Shown here: positions 49,894 to 58,144 of the stretch, piece by piece | Layout: every line of letters starts with the position of its first letter | How positions within the stretch are numbered: the stretch's first letter is position 1 | Assembly (NCBI GenBank): GCA_026692885.1 | Contig: JAPLNJ010001228.1 | Location: 1-61,152 of the forward strand | DNA length: 61,152 bases | From: Planctomycetota bacterium | GTDB taxonomy: Bacteria; Planctomycetota; Planctomycetia; Pirellulales; Pirellulaceae | Direction of reading: 5' to 3' | Notes under the pieces: model-generated | Database searches by the model: none | What the model was told of the DNA's origin: nothing | What the model saw: only the letters and a program-made list of their open reading frames with translations | Program-made: the position numbers and the translations under genes

Positions 49894-51983
49894 TTTGTGC
49901 CCGGCTCCCAGATCGACTTCAGTTTGTACACCTGCAACGATGTCATTTTCTCTTTGCCGTCGGCGAACTCCACCGCGACGGATTGATCTTCCGGCTGCGG
50001 GACGAACGGCAGCGGGATGTAGCTCAGGCCATCGCTGGCAAACACCTCCAGCACGGTGCGGTCAATATACACGATGAGGCGTTGCTTGCCGTCCACCAAC
50101 GGCGCGGGAGCACGGTGGTTGTTGACGACGATTTCCTGCTTGGCGACGTCGTAGCTGATCGTCGCGCCGCGAACCGTGAACGTCACGTCGCCCGGCTCGA
50201 ACTCGGCACGCACTTCTAGCAGTTCGCCGCGGCATTTCGAGAGGTCGTCACCGCGGTAGGAGGCGACGCGCAGCGCCTTCAGTTCCTCTACCGGCTGCCA
50301 CGTCAGACGCGGGCCGTCGGCGGTCTGACGCAGCTTCAATTCCAGCGGCAATGACATCGCCTGGTTGAACGGCATGCCTGGTGTGGCGGTCTGGAGCCAG
50401 CCGATCTGGACGACGCGTCCTTTCGGTTCCTGGCTGAACGTTTGGGCCGCATAAAAACCTCTGCCAAGATGCCCCTTCAAGTTCGACGTTTCGGGCGTGA
50501 ACGTCTTGCCGTCGAACGCACCGACCATGTAGTCGCTGTTGGCTGCGGTCAGGACCCACTTGCCGGATAACTCAAAAATGTCCGGGCATTCAAAGAACCC
50601 GGCGATCCGGCTCTGGAACGTCCACGTCTTCAAATCCGGTGACGTGTGGAACGCGATGTACCTTTCCTTCTCGAATTCGTCGTACACGGCCATCACCCAT
50701 TGTTTTGATGCGGCATGCCACAGCAGACGCGGATCGCGGCCGGCATGCTTGACGGCCGGGTTGCCCTCGAATTCCTGGAACGACCGGCCCCGGTCGCTGG
50801 AGTACGCGATGCACTCGCCGCGGCCGGTGCTGGTGTAAGCGGCGACGATCAACTCGTGATCGCCTTGCTTCCAGCCGCTGGTGTTGGTCTGGTCCACGAC
50901 GGCGCTCCCGCTGAAGGCCCAGTCGCCGAACTTGTACGGATAGATCGCGATCGGCAGTTCCTCCCAATGCACCATGTCACGACTGACGGCGTGGCCCCAG
51001 TGCATGTTGCCCCACGGCCAGCCGTACGGATTGTGTTGGAAGTAGAGATGATACTCGCCGTCGGCGAACACCATGCCGTTCGGGTCGTTGTTCCAGCCGC
51101 GCCGCGGTGAGAAATGCAACTGGGCCCGCAGCGGTTCCCGGTACAGCTGGTCCGCGTTCCAGATCGCATCCGATTGCGTGACGAGGTCCAGCGTCTTCGC
51201 GTCCTCCGCGAGTTTCTCCACGCGCACCGTCGCCTGCTTCCCGTGCCACGCGATCACGTCCAGATGCGCAAACCAATCCGGTTCATCCGCCAAATCCAGC
51301 TCGAACTCGCGCACAATCTCGCCAGCCACGAGCACCGCGACGCGTTGCTTCTTGCCCTTCTTCGGCGCGTTTTTCACCGGGAAATGCAGATACCGTTTCT
51401 CGATCGTCAACTCCCGCTGTTGCGCCACCAGCTTCACCACGGCGGCAGTCGGCTTGTCGCTCAACACGATCTGGTCAACGTTGATGTGCCCCCAGCCGCT
51501 GGTGGCGTTGTCTACAATCTGGATTTGCGCCGGCTTGCCGGCCAACTCGCCCACGTCCCACGACGCCGGTGCCAATTCCTCGCTGCCACCCGGACTCGCG
51601 TTCGGCCCGACCGCTGTTCGCACGACTTTGCCGGCCACGAGCAAGTTCAGGCACGTCTGGCCCTCATGGGCGCCGCCGCCGATGAGGAAGGTGATGAACT
51701 TGCGCTCGATCTTGAACTCCGGCGACGTCAGCGTGCCGGTGGATTTGTCGCCACCGTAGAAACTGTTGACCAGCCCGTGGCCGAGGTAGCCGCTGACTTC
51801 CATCTGTCGCGGCAACGTCCCCTGCGCCGGTCCCGAACCGAACGCTTCACCGGCGGTCTTCCAATCGCCGTAGTCCTTGCCCTCGAAGTCGGCAAGGACG
51901 ATGTCGGGGTCCGCTGCCTGAGCCAAGGTTGAGCCCCAAGACAGGGCGACGAATGCGGCGAACAACGCGAAAGCTGATCTCAT
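49890..51983 (-). CDS. Secreted GH32 fructosidase (levanase type), second copy
   Basis: A 697-residue exported enzyme with AAGGAGC before its ATG. Signal peptide 1-23, then the same jelly-roll as in the first GH32 (D-F-E-G-K-D-Y-G-D-W-K, G-W-G-H-I-N-V-D-Q-I). The catalytic propeller has W-N-N-D-P-N-G with D300, G-R-D-P-R with D417 and F-F-E-C-P with E465. The C-terminal sandwich is complete. It hydrolyses beta-fructosidic links. It is the first gene of the long minus-strand series down to 37631. A short palindrome (GGGGACAGGACCCT type) lies just upstream at about 52004-52068, and the remains of a LacI-type regulator lie beyond it. Confidence 0.92.
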   Translation of the reverse strand: MRSAFALFAAFVALSWGSTLAQAADPDIVLADFEGKDYGDWKTAGEAFGSGPAQGTLPRQMEVSGYLGHGLVNSFYGGDKSTGTLTSPEFKIERKFITFLIGGGAHEGQTCLNLLVAGKVVRTAVGPNASPGGSEELAPASWDVGELAGKPAQIQIVDNATSGWGHINVDQIVLSDKPTAAVVKLVAQQRELTIEKRYLHFPVKNAPKKGKKQRVAVLVAGEIVREFELDLADEPDWFAHLDVIAWHGKQATVRVEKLAEDAKTLDLVTQSDAIWNADQLYREPLRAQLHFSPRRGWNNDPNGMVFADGEYHLYFQHNPYGWPWGNMHWGHAVSRDMVHWEELPIAIYPYKFGDWAFSGSAVVDQTNTSGWKQGDHELIVAAYTSTGRGECIAYSSDRGRSFQEFEGNPAVKHAGRDPRLLWHAASKQWVMAVYDEFEKERYIAFHTSPDLKTWTFQSRIAGFFECPDIFELSGKWVLTAANSDYMVGAFDGKTFTPETSNLKGHLGRGFYAAQTFSQEPKGRVVQIGWLQTATPGMPFNQAMSLPLELKLRQTADGPRLTWQPVEELKALRVASYRGDDLSKCRGELLEVRAEFEPGDVTFTVRGATISYDVAKQEIVVNNHRAPAPLVDGKQRLIVYIDRTVLEVFASDGLSYIPLPFVPQPEDQSVAVEFADGKEKMTSLQVYKLKSIWEPGTK

Positions 51984-52069
51984 GGTGAAAGCTCCTTCGT
52001 CAAAAGGGGACAGGACCCTCTTGCCGGAAGGGCCCGTAGGGTGCTTCGCACAAAAGGGTCCTGTCCTCT

Positions 52070-52316
52070 CTTGGCGAGCTCATGCGCACGCTGGAACGGC
52101 TGGGCATCCGCGTGCCGGGCAAAGTCCGGTTAGCACGGTTCGAGAAACAAGTGGCGTAAGCTTCCAGCTTTCGATGCCACTTTATACCGCAACCTGGAAG
52201 CTTAAGCCACGGAGCCATCGGAAAGATTTCCCGAACGGTGCTTGGTGGGCTTCCACGACGGGAAGTACGCCACGCTGCTGTCCGTGCCGCTGACGACGAT
52301 CCACCAACCCGAATAG
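52070..52316 (+). pseudogene. LacI-family regulator relic split by a palindrome
   Basis: 52070-52150 reads L-G-E-L-M-R-T-L-E-R-L-G-I-R-V-P-G-K-V-R, like the segment before the last strand pair of LacI-type sugar regulators. 52239-52316 reads V-G-F-H-D-G-K-Y-A-T-L-L-S-V-P-L-T-T-I-H-Q-P, the next LacI segment (usually G-F-D-D). Between them sits the repeat at 52151-52210, and the first half stops on a TAA inside it. No DNA-binding domain is left. Given its place beside GH32, it may once have controlled fructan genes. Confidence 0.6.
52151..52210. repeat. GTGGCGTAAGCTTCCAGC palindromic element
   Basis: 20-base arms 52151-52170 and 52191-52210 pair with two mismatches around a 20-base loop. Related copies are at 32421-32486 and 35940 (half). 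It interrupts the LacI relic. Confidence 0.8.
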
Positions 52317-52735
52317 AATCCCTACCCGCTAGTCGCTCTGCGGCTGTTGCCGCGACGCTGTGCCGCTGATTTGTTTGGCCCTTTTGGGGCGAGAACACCA
52401 GGAATATCCACCGTCTTTGCCGCCCAACTTCCGTAAACAATATCCGTAAACAATACCTGCCCGATTGCTTTCCTGCGCCAACCCCAACTTTGCATCACCC
52501 TAGGCTCGCCCTCCCATACCATTGGCAACCGAGGACTCAATAGGCGGCAGGGTGGGGCCAAACGGTGAGCAGCGGAGTTGGAGTAGCGGTTGACGGCATC
52601 CTCAGAATCCGGTCTTACGGCGGCCGAGTCAGCAGGTCTGGCTAACCGGGTCGAGCAGGGCACACAATTGCAGCCGGGCCGACGCGGCGACCAGTGGACC
52701 CGCTTGGGGAATACGCGAGAGGGAGCACGACAGCC

Positions 52736-52984
52736 ATGTCAATGAACATCGCACTCGACCTTACCGAGCGGGAGCTCCTGGAATTACGCCAACGGACCAA
52801 GGCCACCGACTGCGGCGACGCTGCGTCCCGCGCCGCCCGGGAGTTCTTGCGAACGTGTCGGCTCCGCGAACTGACATTGATGGCCGGACAGCTCGACTAC
52901 GACGAGCAAGCCTGGCGAGCACTTGATGAAGCCGAGTTGAGCGGCCCCCAGTTGTTCGTGGACGTGGAACCGAATGATGGCTGA
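52736..52984 (+). CDS. Small antitoxin-like protein without visible toxin
   Basis: An 82-residue protein from the ATG at 52736, behind GAGGGAGC; an in-frame upstream start at 52694 is less likely. The opening I-A-L-D-L-T-E-R-E-L-L-E-L-R-Q-R-T and the helix A-A-R-E-F-L-R-T-C-R-L-R-E-L resemble small VapB-like or RHH-type antitoxins. An acidic tail (D-E-A-E-L, F-V-D-V-E-P-N-D) could bind a toxin. No PIN-domain or other toxin follows within 1 kb, so it would be an orphan. The family call is tentative. Confidence 0.55.
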   Translation: MSMNIALDLTERELLELRQRTKATDCGDAASRAAREFLRTCRLRELTLMAGQLDYDEQAWRALDEAELSGPQLFVDVEPNDG

Positions 52985-53984
52985 TCGGATTCTGATCTCC
53001 ACGGACTGACGCGTCTGCCCTGCCGAAGCGGCCATCGCGGCCTTCCGGCTCCCCGCTCGCGCCGCACCCATGACACGGCAGCGAACCGGCTTCCGTGCGC
53101 GCGAACGATGCCGACTGCTGGGGAGGGCGCAGAATGTCGGGCGCAGAATGTTGCGACCGGCTAGCGAATCCGCTATGCTGACGCGTGGTTTGCGGTCGGA
53201 CGCCGCGACGCATCGGCCCATCGTCCCGCGGGTCGGGCGAGACGCCGTCGGCTCGGTTCGCCAGAAGACGGCCGCGTCCGTCGGGCCCCAGCGTACCGAG
53301 AACCCCACTCGCGGACGTCTTTTCGGCATCTTGAATTGTGAGATGGCTTTTGGGCACTGCGGTGTACGGGGATGTGCGGAAGTGCCATGAACTCGCCGTC
53401 GGAAGCCGAAAAATGAAGGATTGAGGAACGGGGGTTTCGACGCGTCTATGCAGCGTCGGTGTGTCGGACCGATGCGTCGGTTGCGCAATTGACTCGGGTC
53501 ACGACCACGCCGTATCCACCTGGGTACACCGAGCCCGTGCCTGTCCGGCAGTTGCGGTCGTGATTCCCGCGCCGCGAGACGCGGATTCGATCCGACACTT
53601 GACTGGATAGAATGCCACGCGCAGCCTGTCTGCGTCAACCAACCACCACCGTTTTGGGTTCTCACGTGGCTGTGGGACGGCCTTTTTCCACGTATCGGGT
53701 GACTTCAACGCAACTTACGGTTGTGACCGCCAACTGCGTTTCTTAATTGTACGGAAATCGTAACAGTCGACGAGCGACATCAGGCACTACTCATGTTACG
53801 CATAACGAACCAGTTTCACCGGCGGGGGGCGGGACGCTTGCCGAAAACAGAGAGCGGCCCGCCCACCGTACAGCAGCCTGTTATTCCAATTGTTTGCCTT
53901 GTGCTTGTTGGGAATGACGTCTTGCGATAGTATTTCGGTGGGCCGGAACCTGAAAGAGAAGAAACGAATGAGCCCTCGTCTTTA
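52985..53984. other. 1-kb spacer without recognised gene
   Basis: Frames on either strand up to 293 codons lack domain-like or consistent coding character, and none starts at a good ribosome site. The GC content falls towards the right (from about 53730), leading into the AT-richer TIR-WD40 gene. That change may mark the edge of acquired DNA. Confidence 0.45.
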
Positions 53985-56858
53985 ATGGGCAACTCCGGTT
54001 TTGGGATGTCATGCATGAAATATGTATTTGATCTATTCATCAGCTATGTCCGGGAGGACCGCGTCATTAGTATCGCGGGACGGCCCTATTCCCTGCTTCG
54101 GAATTTGAAGCGAACCTTGGAGGAACATCGACATCCCGACGATTCATCCCGTCGCTTCAAAGTGTGCACAGACCTGGAGGACTTTGAATTAGGTCAGACC
54201 GTATCGACAACGATCCAGGAGAACGTCCAAAGAAGCGCGGAACTCCTCGTCTTGGCATCGAAAAATGCGGCCGAGAGACCCCGCTGGATTGAATTTGAGT
54301 GGCGGTGCTTCCAGGGGCATCGCCCGGATCGCCGACCGCTCGGCGTCTGGATCGACCAGCCACCTTCTGAAGTATTTCCGGACATCTTCTTGCCTGACGA
54401 TTTAGTCGCCGATCTTCGGCCGCTCGACGACCAGACAGAGTGGGAGGACCGCCTCTTGGTGGAGTCAAGTCGGATCGTTGCTCGAGTCTGGGATCTCCCA
54501 TTTGCCCGCGTACTTGACCGTTTTCAAGAGGAATATAGACAGACCGCGAGAGCCAAAGCGGCCGAAGAGGGCGCGATGCTCGCAATGCTGGCTAGAACAG
54601 CTTGGGAAGGCGGTGACGTTCCCAAAGCGTTTCGCCTCGCCCGGGACTCGTGGTGCAAGAACCACAATTTGTTCGCCCAGCGGCTGCTGTTTGAGGTGCG
54701 AGACCACCCGCTACAAGGGGCATTCTTTGAACCTCAGCCCGCTCGGTCCGTTCGGCGTCTACCTCGAAGTGAAGCGTTCGTTGCTGCGCATGGCGCTTTC
54801 GAACGCCGACCCGGCTACGTCGTCGTAAGACAATTGGATGGAATAGCACAAACAAGGATCGAAACCAAAGACCAAAATGTCGATGCAGTCGTCTCGCCCA
54901 GCGAAGAATACCTTGTGACGCGAACAGGATGGGGCTTTGGACACTGCGAAGCCCAAATCTATCGTCGAAGTGGTGAGCGCATGGGGCAAATCGACCACGA
55001 TGACACCATTGAGGACGTCGCCTTTACTTCGGATAGCGCGCGAATATTCACTGGAGGAGCAGACGGGACCGCCCGACTGTGGAGTCTCAAAGGCGAAGAA
55101 CTCTTGCGACTCAGTGACATGTGGCACGTTGGCGGGGTCGCATGCTCACCAGATGGTGGAATCCTGGCTACCGCAAGTTGGGATGGGAAGATACGACTTT
55201 TCTCCATCGACGGGCACCCGATCCGAGAGATGTCTCAGGGAAATGAGAAACTCCAGCGAGTCTGGTTCGACAACAGCGGGAAATGGCTAATTTGCACCGA
55301 GTATCGATTTAAGGGGTATGTCTGGACCATCGAAGGAGAGTTGTTGGCCGAAGTTGAGTGTGCTGGCGACGAGAATCCGCCAGGAATTGCGCTACAACAG
55401 TGTCGCCTTGCGGCAGGACTTGGAGAGCGACTGAGTGTTTACGATCTTTTGGAACCCCCGCAGAAACGAGACACTTTAGAGAAGCATCCGACCTGGATTC
55501 CATTTTCCTCGATCCTAAATAACCTCAGAAAACGCGTTCGATCCCATCAGACTCGGGTGTCTGCTCCGACGCTCCTTACAACGGATCAACCCATCAACTC
55601 GGTTCATCTATCAGGCGACGGGACTAGGATCGTTGCTCGTTGCAACACCCACCAAAGTCACCCAGGCCTTCCCACCAAGGGTTCTCTGGAGGTTTGGTCG
55701 GTTGACGGCCGTAAGAATAGCGTACTGGCGCACAACGCTCGCGTGACTGGAGCTGACATCTCCAGCGGCGGAGAATGGGCCTTCAGCTCCTGCGAGGACG
55801 GGGGCGTCCGAATGTTCCGGATCGAGCAAGAAAAGCCATTGGTCATTGGTGGCTATCCAGGACTCAACGACATTCAATTCCTCCCTGAAGACGAGGGCGT
55901 CATTCTCGCGCATGCCGATGGACGCATATGTATCTACGACCTCAATGCCATTCTGAAGAATGAATTCATTCATGAGCGGCATATCGCTCGCGTCGAAGTC
56001 GATAAGCGAGGATGTTTGTTGCTCGGCGGTCATTCCGATACCGCGACCCTGTGTACGGTCCAAGGTGAGACGATCGCCAAGTTTCGTCACCCCAAAGACG
56101 TGGGCCTAGTCAGGTTTTCCAACACTCAAGAGCTTATCCTGACTACCGCCTATAACACCGCCTACCTGTGGGACCGTTCTGGCGCCCTCAAAGCGAGCCT
56201 ACATCACTCAGATGGCGGAGCAATGACCTGCGCATCATTCTCTCCAAGCGACAAGTATATCTTGACCGCCGGTTTGGACAAAACGGGAGCAAGGCTGTGG
56301 TCACTCGACGGCCAGTTGCTTGCCGCCTTCAAAGGAGGTGAGGACGTCTATGTTTCTACAGCACTATTCCTCTCTGATGGCGAAACGGTCTTGGTTGAAA
56401 GCCTAGGAGCGGAGCTGTTGGACATTTCGGGCACGTCTCTCAAGAGACTCACCACTTGGTCACACGAGGTTGCAGTTACGCCCTCCAACGAAGTGGTCGT
56501 CATACCCCATAGCGGACATCCTGTAGACTCTGTGGCCCATCTTTTCAGTGACCTCGGTGAAGAGCGAGCGATCTTTCGGGTGGAGTCGCCTATCTCCATC
56601 ATCATACCCACGGCCGATGGTCAGCGTCTGATCATCGGATCAGAAGACGGGATTACACTATGGGACCGGTCTGGAATTCGGCTTACCAAACTTCACAACG
56701 GACGCGTAGATAGAATCCGAACGAACTCAACCGGGGGCTGTATTATGGCGAAGGCCCATTTTGGAGACCGAGTTTTCCTTTGGTCGAGATGTTCACCTCA
56801 GACGATATCCGAGTTTTACCATTCACGTTTTCCCGAAGCTCCAGAGATGCTTGACTAA
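53985..56858 (+). CDS. TIR-domain protein with WD40 repeats
   Basis: About 957 residues from 53985; the ATG at 54015 (M-K-Y-V-F-D-L-F) may be the true start. Residues about 11-175 are a TIR-like domain. It has F-D-L-F-I-S-Y, D-L-E-D-F-E-L-G-Q, L-L-V-L-A-S-K-N-A and W-I-E-F-E-W, whose glutamates near 103-105 sit where TIR NADases keep their catalytic Glu. Residues about 185-235 are helical. From about 270 to the end run WD40-type blades (F-T-S-D-S-A-R-I-F-T-G-G-A-D-G-T-A-R-L-W). In bacteria, TIR effectors with propeller sensors are linked to phage defence by NAD depletion. Base composition is clearly lower in GC than the neighbours, suggesting transfer. Confidence 0.83.
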   Translation: MGNSGFGMSCMKYVFDLFISYVREDRVISIAGRPYSLLRNLKRTLEEHRHPDDSSRRFKVCTDLEDFELGQTVSTTIQENVQRSAELLVLASKNAAERPRWIEFEWRCFQGHRPDRRPLGVWIDQPPSEVFPDIFLPDDLVADLRPLDDQTEWEDRLLVESSRIVARVWDLPFARVLDRFQEEYRQTARAKAAEEGAMLAMLARTAWEGGDVPKAFRLARDSWCKNHNLFAQRLLFEVRDHPLQGAFFEPQPARSVRRLPRSEAFVAAHGAFERRPGYVVVRQLDGIAQTRIETKDQNVDAVVSPSEEYLVTRTGWGFGHCEAQIYRRSGERMGQIDHDDTIEDVAFTSDSARIFTGGADGTARLWSLKGEELLRLSDMWHVGGVACSPDGGILATASWDGKIRLFSIDGHPIREMSQGNEKLQRVWFDNSGKWLICTEYRFKGYVWTIEGELLAEVECAGDENPPGIALQQCRLAAGLGERLSVYDLLEPPQKRDTLEKHPTWIPFSSILNNLRKRVRSHQTRVSAPTLLTTDQPINSVHLSGDGTRIVARCNTHQSHPGLPTKGSLEVWSVDGRKNSVLAHNARVTGADISSGGEWAFSSCEDGGVRMFRIEQEKPLVIGGYPGLNDIQFLPEDEGVILAHADGRICIYDLNAILKNEFIHERHIARVEVDKRGCLLLGGHSDTATLCTVQGETIAKFRHPKDVGLVRFSNTQELILTTAYNTAYLWDRSGALKASLHHSDGGAMTCASFSPSDKYILTAGLDKTGARLWSLDGQLLAAFKGGEDVYVSTALFLSDGETVLVESLGAELLDISGTSLKRLTTWSHEVAVTPSNEVVVIPHSGHPVDSVAHLFSDLGEERAIFRVESPISIIIPTADGQRLIIGSEDGITLWDRSGIRLTKLHNGRVDRIRTNSTGGCIMAKAHFGDRVFLWSRCSPQTISEFYHSRFPEAPEMLD

Positions 56859-57403
56859 TTCAATTGCTGGGAATAGCAGGTGTCAATCACCGTTCATCTA
56901 GCGTCTGCATGTGCTGCCAGCTGGGTAGTGGATAAACGCTTTTATCGGGCCGGCGCAGCGACAGACGGAACGCTCGCGCCTCAGGCGCTGCAGGCAAAGG
57001 ACGACACCAGCTGATTGAGTTCGGCGTCACCCCGACGACTCCCAAGAACGATACTACGCCGGCCGCTGCCTGCTGTGTGAGAACTGAAGACTTCGCGCCA
57101 GCAGGTGTGTTGGTTCCGTTCGATCAGCTTATTGTCTCTGCCGCAGACCGGACATGCAGAAGTGCTTTGACGGTCTGTCCGGACTTCTCCGCAGCGAGCT
57201 TGGTCGTGAATCGACGGACGGACGTCTGTTTCTGTTCATCAGTCGTCGCCAAACACTTCCAACTCGCGGCGCGGGACGGTTGTCACAGTAACCTGCATCG
57301 GTCACATCGACCGACGCGGGTTGGCAAGAAACGTATGAACGACGTCACTCACGCCGCAAAACGATTTCGGTACGCCTGCACCAGCGCCCCCAAACCCAGT
57401 TGA
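56859..57403. other. Spacer without recognised gene
   Basis: A candidate plus-strand frame at 57077-57403 has no domain character and an unusual Cys/Ser-rich composition, so it is not called. No strong hairpin or repeat was noticed. Confidence 0.4.
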
Positions 57404-57832
57404 TTATTGACACTCGAACCCAGAAACCTGTCTGGTTCGGCTTCTTCTGAGCAGCTTGGCCTCGGCCGGAAGGATGCCGGTACGCAGCAGATCGGTGTGG
57501 CCCAGGTACTGACGGCGTCGAACGTCGTAGACGTGAGCCTGGGCACTGAGCTTCACCACCAGCGCCTCGGCAGGCGGATTGCCCATCGCCCGGTCCGGCA
57601 GGATTCCCAGGAACCGGGCCCGGCCATTGTCGAAGACGTACCAGCGGACGTCGGTCCGCAGGTTGCCGAGCGGGTCCTGGACCTCGATGTCGCTGCGGGC
57701 TCCGGCCGGCCACCCCTGCGTGTACGACGGGCCTCCGAGCCCGTCGGTCTCGTCTGGGGCCCCGACTTCGGCGGCTTCGGAGAGCCGTCGTACATCGCCC
57801 GACTTCGGCGGCTTCGGAGAGCCGTCGTACAT
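57404..57832 (-). pseudogene. C-terminal fragment of a glycosidase, with repeat-derived start
   Basis: The useful part, about codons 45-130, reads D-P-L-G-N-L, V-R-W-Y-V-F-D-N-G-R-A-R-F-L-G-I-L, then A-H-V-Y-D-V-R-R-R-Q-Y-L-G-H-T-D and I-L-P-A-E-A-K-L-L. This looks like the final beta-domain of secreted planctomycete beta-galactosidase-like or amylase-like hydrolases. The frame's N-terminus (D-V-R-R-L-S-E-A-A-E-V-G) is translated from the 35-bp repeats at 57763. The catalytic part is lost, and the tail after A-K-L-L is out of register. Confidence 0.5.
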
Positions 57833-57834
57833 CG
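57763..57834. repeat. Two identical 35-bp units with 37-bp period
   Basis: CGACTTCGGCGGCTTCGGAG begins identical 35-base copies at 57763-57797 and 57800-57834. A related inverted piece (ACGACGGGCCTCCGAGCCCG) lies at 57724-57743. The unit is self-complementary in part. Confidence 0.8.
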
Positions 57835-58144
57835 GTCTTCGACGGCTCGACCAGGACTTTGCGCAGGGCCCCCCACTCTTTGCTGCGGACGAGAGTCTTT
57901 CAGGTACAGTCCGTACCCCTTGCCGACTTCCTTCGCACCCTGCCGACGGAAATCGAAGACATCACCCAGCAGGCTGTGACTGGGAGCGGCGGTCTCCTTC
58001 GCGCCGTAGCAACGTAGGCCGAAGTTTCATACATCCCAAACAACCCCGCAGTCACCTTGATCTGTCCTATGGTTCTTCCCATCCTCGCTCCGATCCCGAA
58101 TAGTCCGATCCGTAGCGGCAGTGCACCTGTCTGACAGGAAGCAC
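57835..58144. other. Spacer before the GH95-like gene end
   Basis: No gene or strong repeat is recognised beyond the edge of the 35-bp repeat array. The gap lies downstream of the minus-strand GH95-like gene. Confidence 0.4.

Larger units (their letters stand above)
51984..52735. other. Regulatory spacer with LacI relic and palindromes
   Basis: Near the GH32 start lies an inverted GGGGACAGGACCCT pair (about 52004-52068). The LacI relic and its repeat follow (annotated separately). From 52320 to 52735 I see no gene; the sequence around 52430 repeats a short CCGTAAACAATA phrase twice. Confidence 0.5.

Noticed and set aside
52784..53665. 293-codon minus-strand frame
   Set aside because: Low-complexity Arg/Pro-rich text with no domain, overlapping the better-supported small gene at 52736.
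57077..57403. 108-codon plus-strand frame
   Set aside because: There is no ribosome site or domain and the composition is odd, so I left it as spacer.
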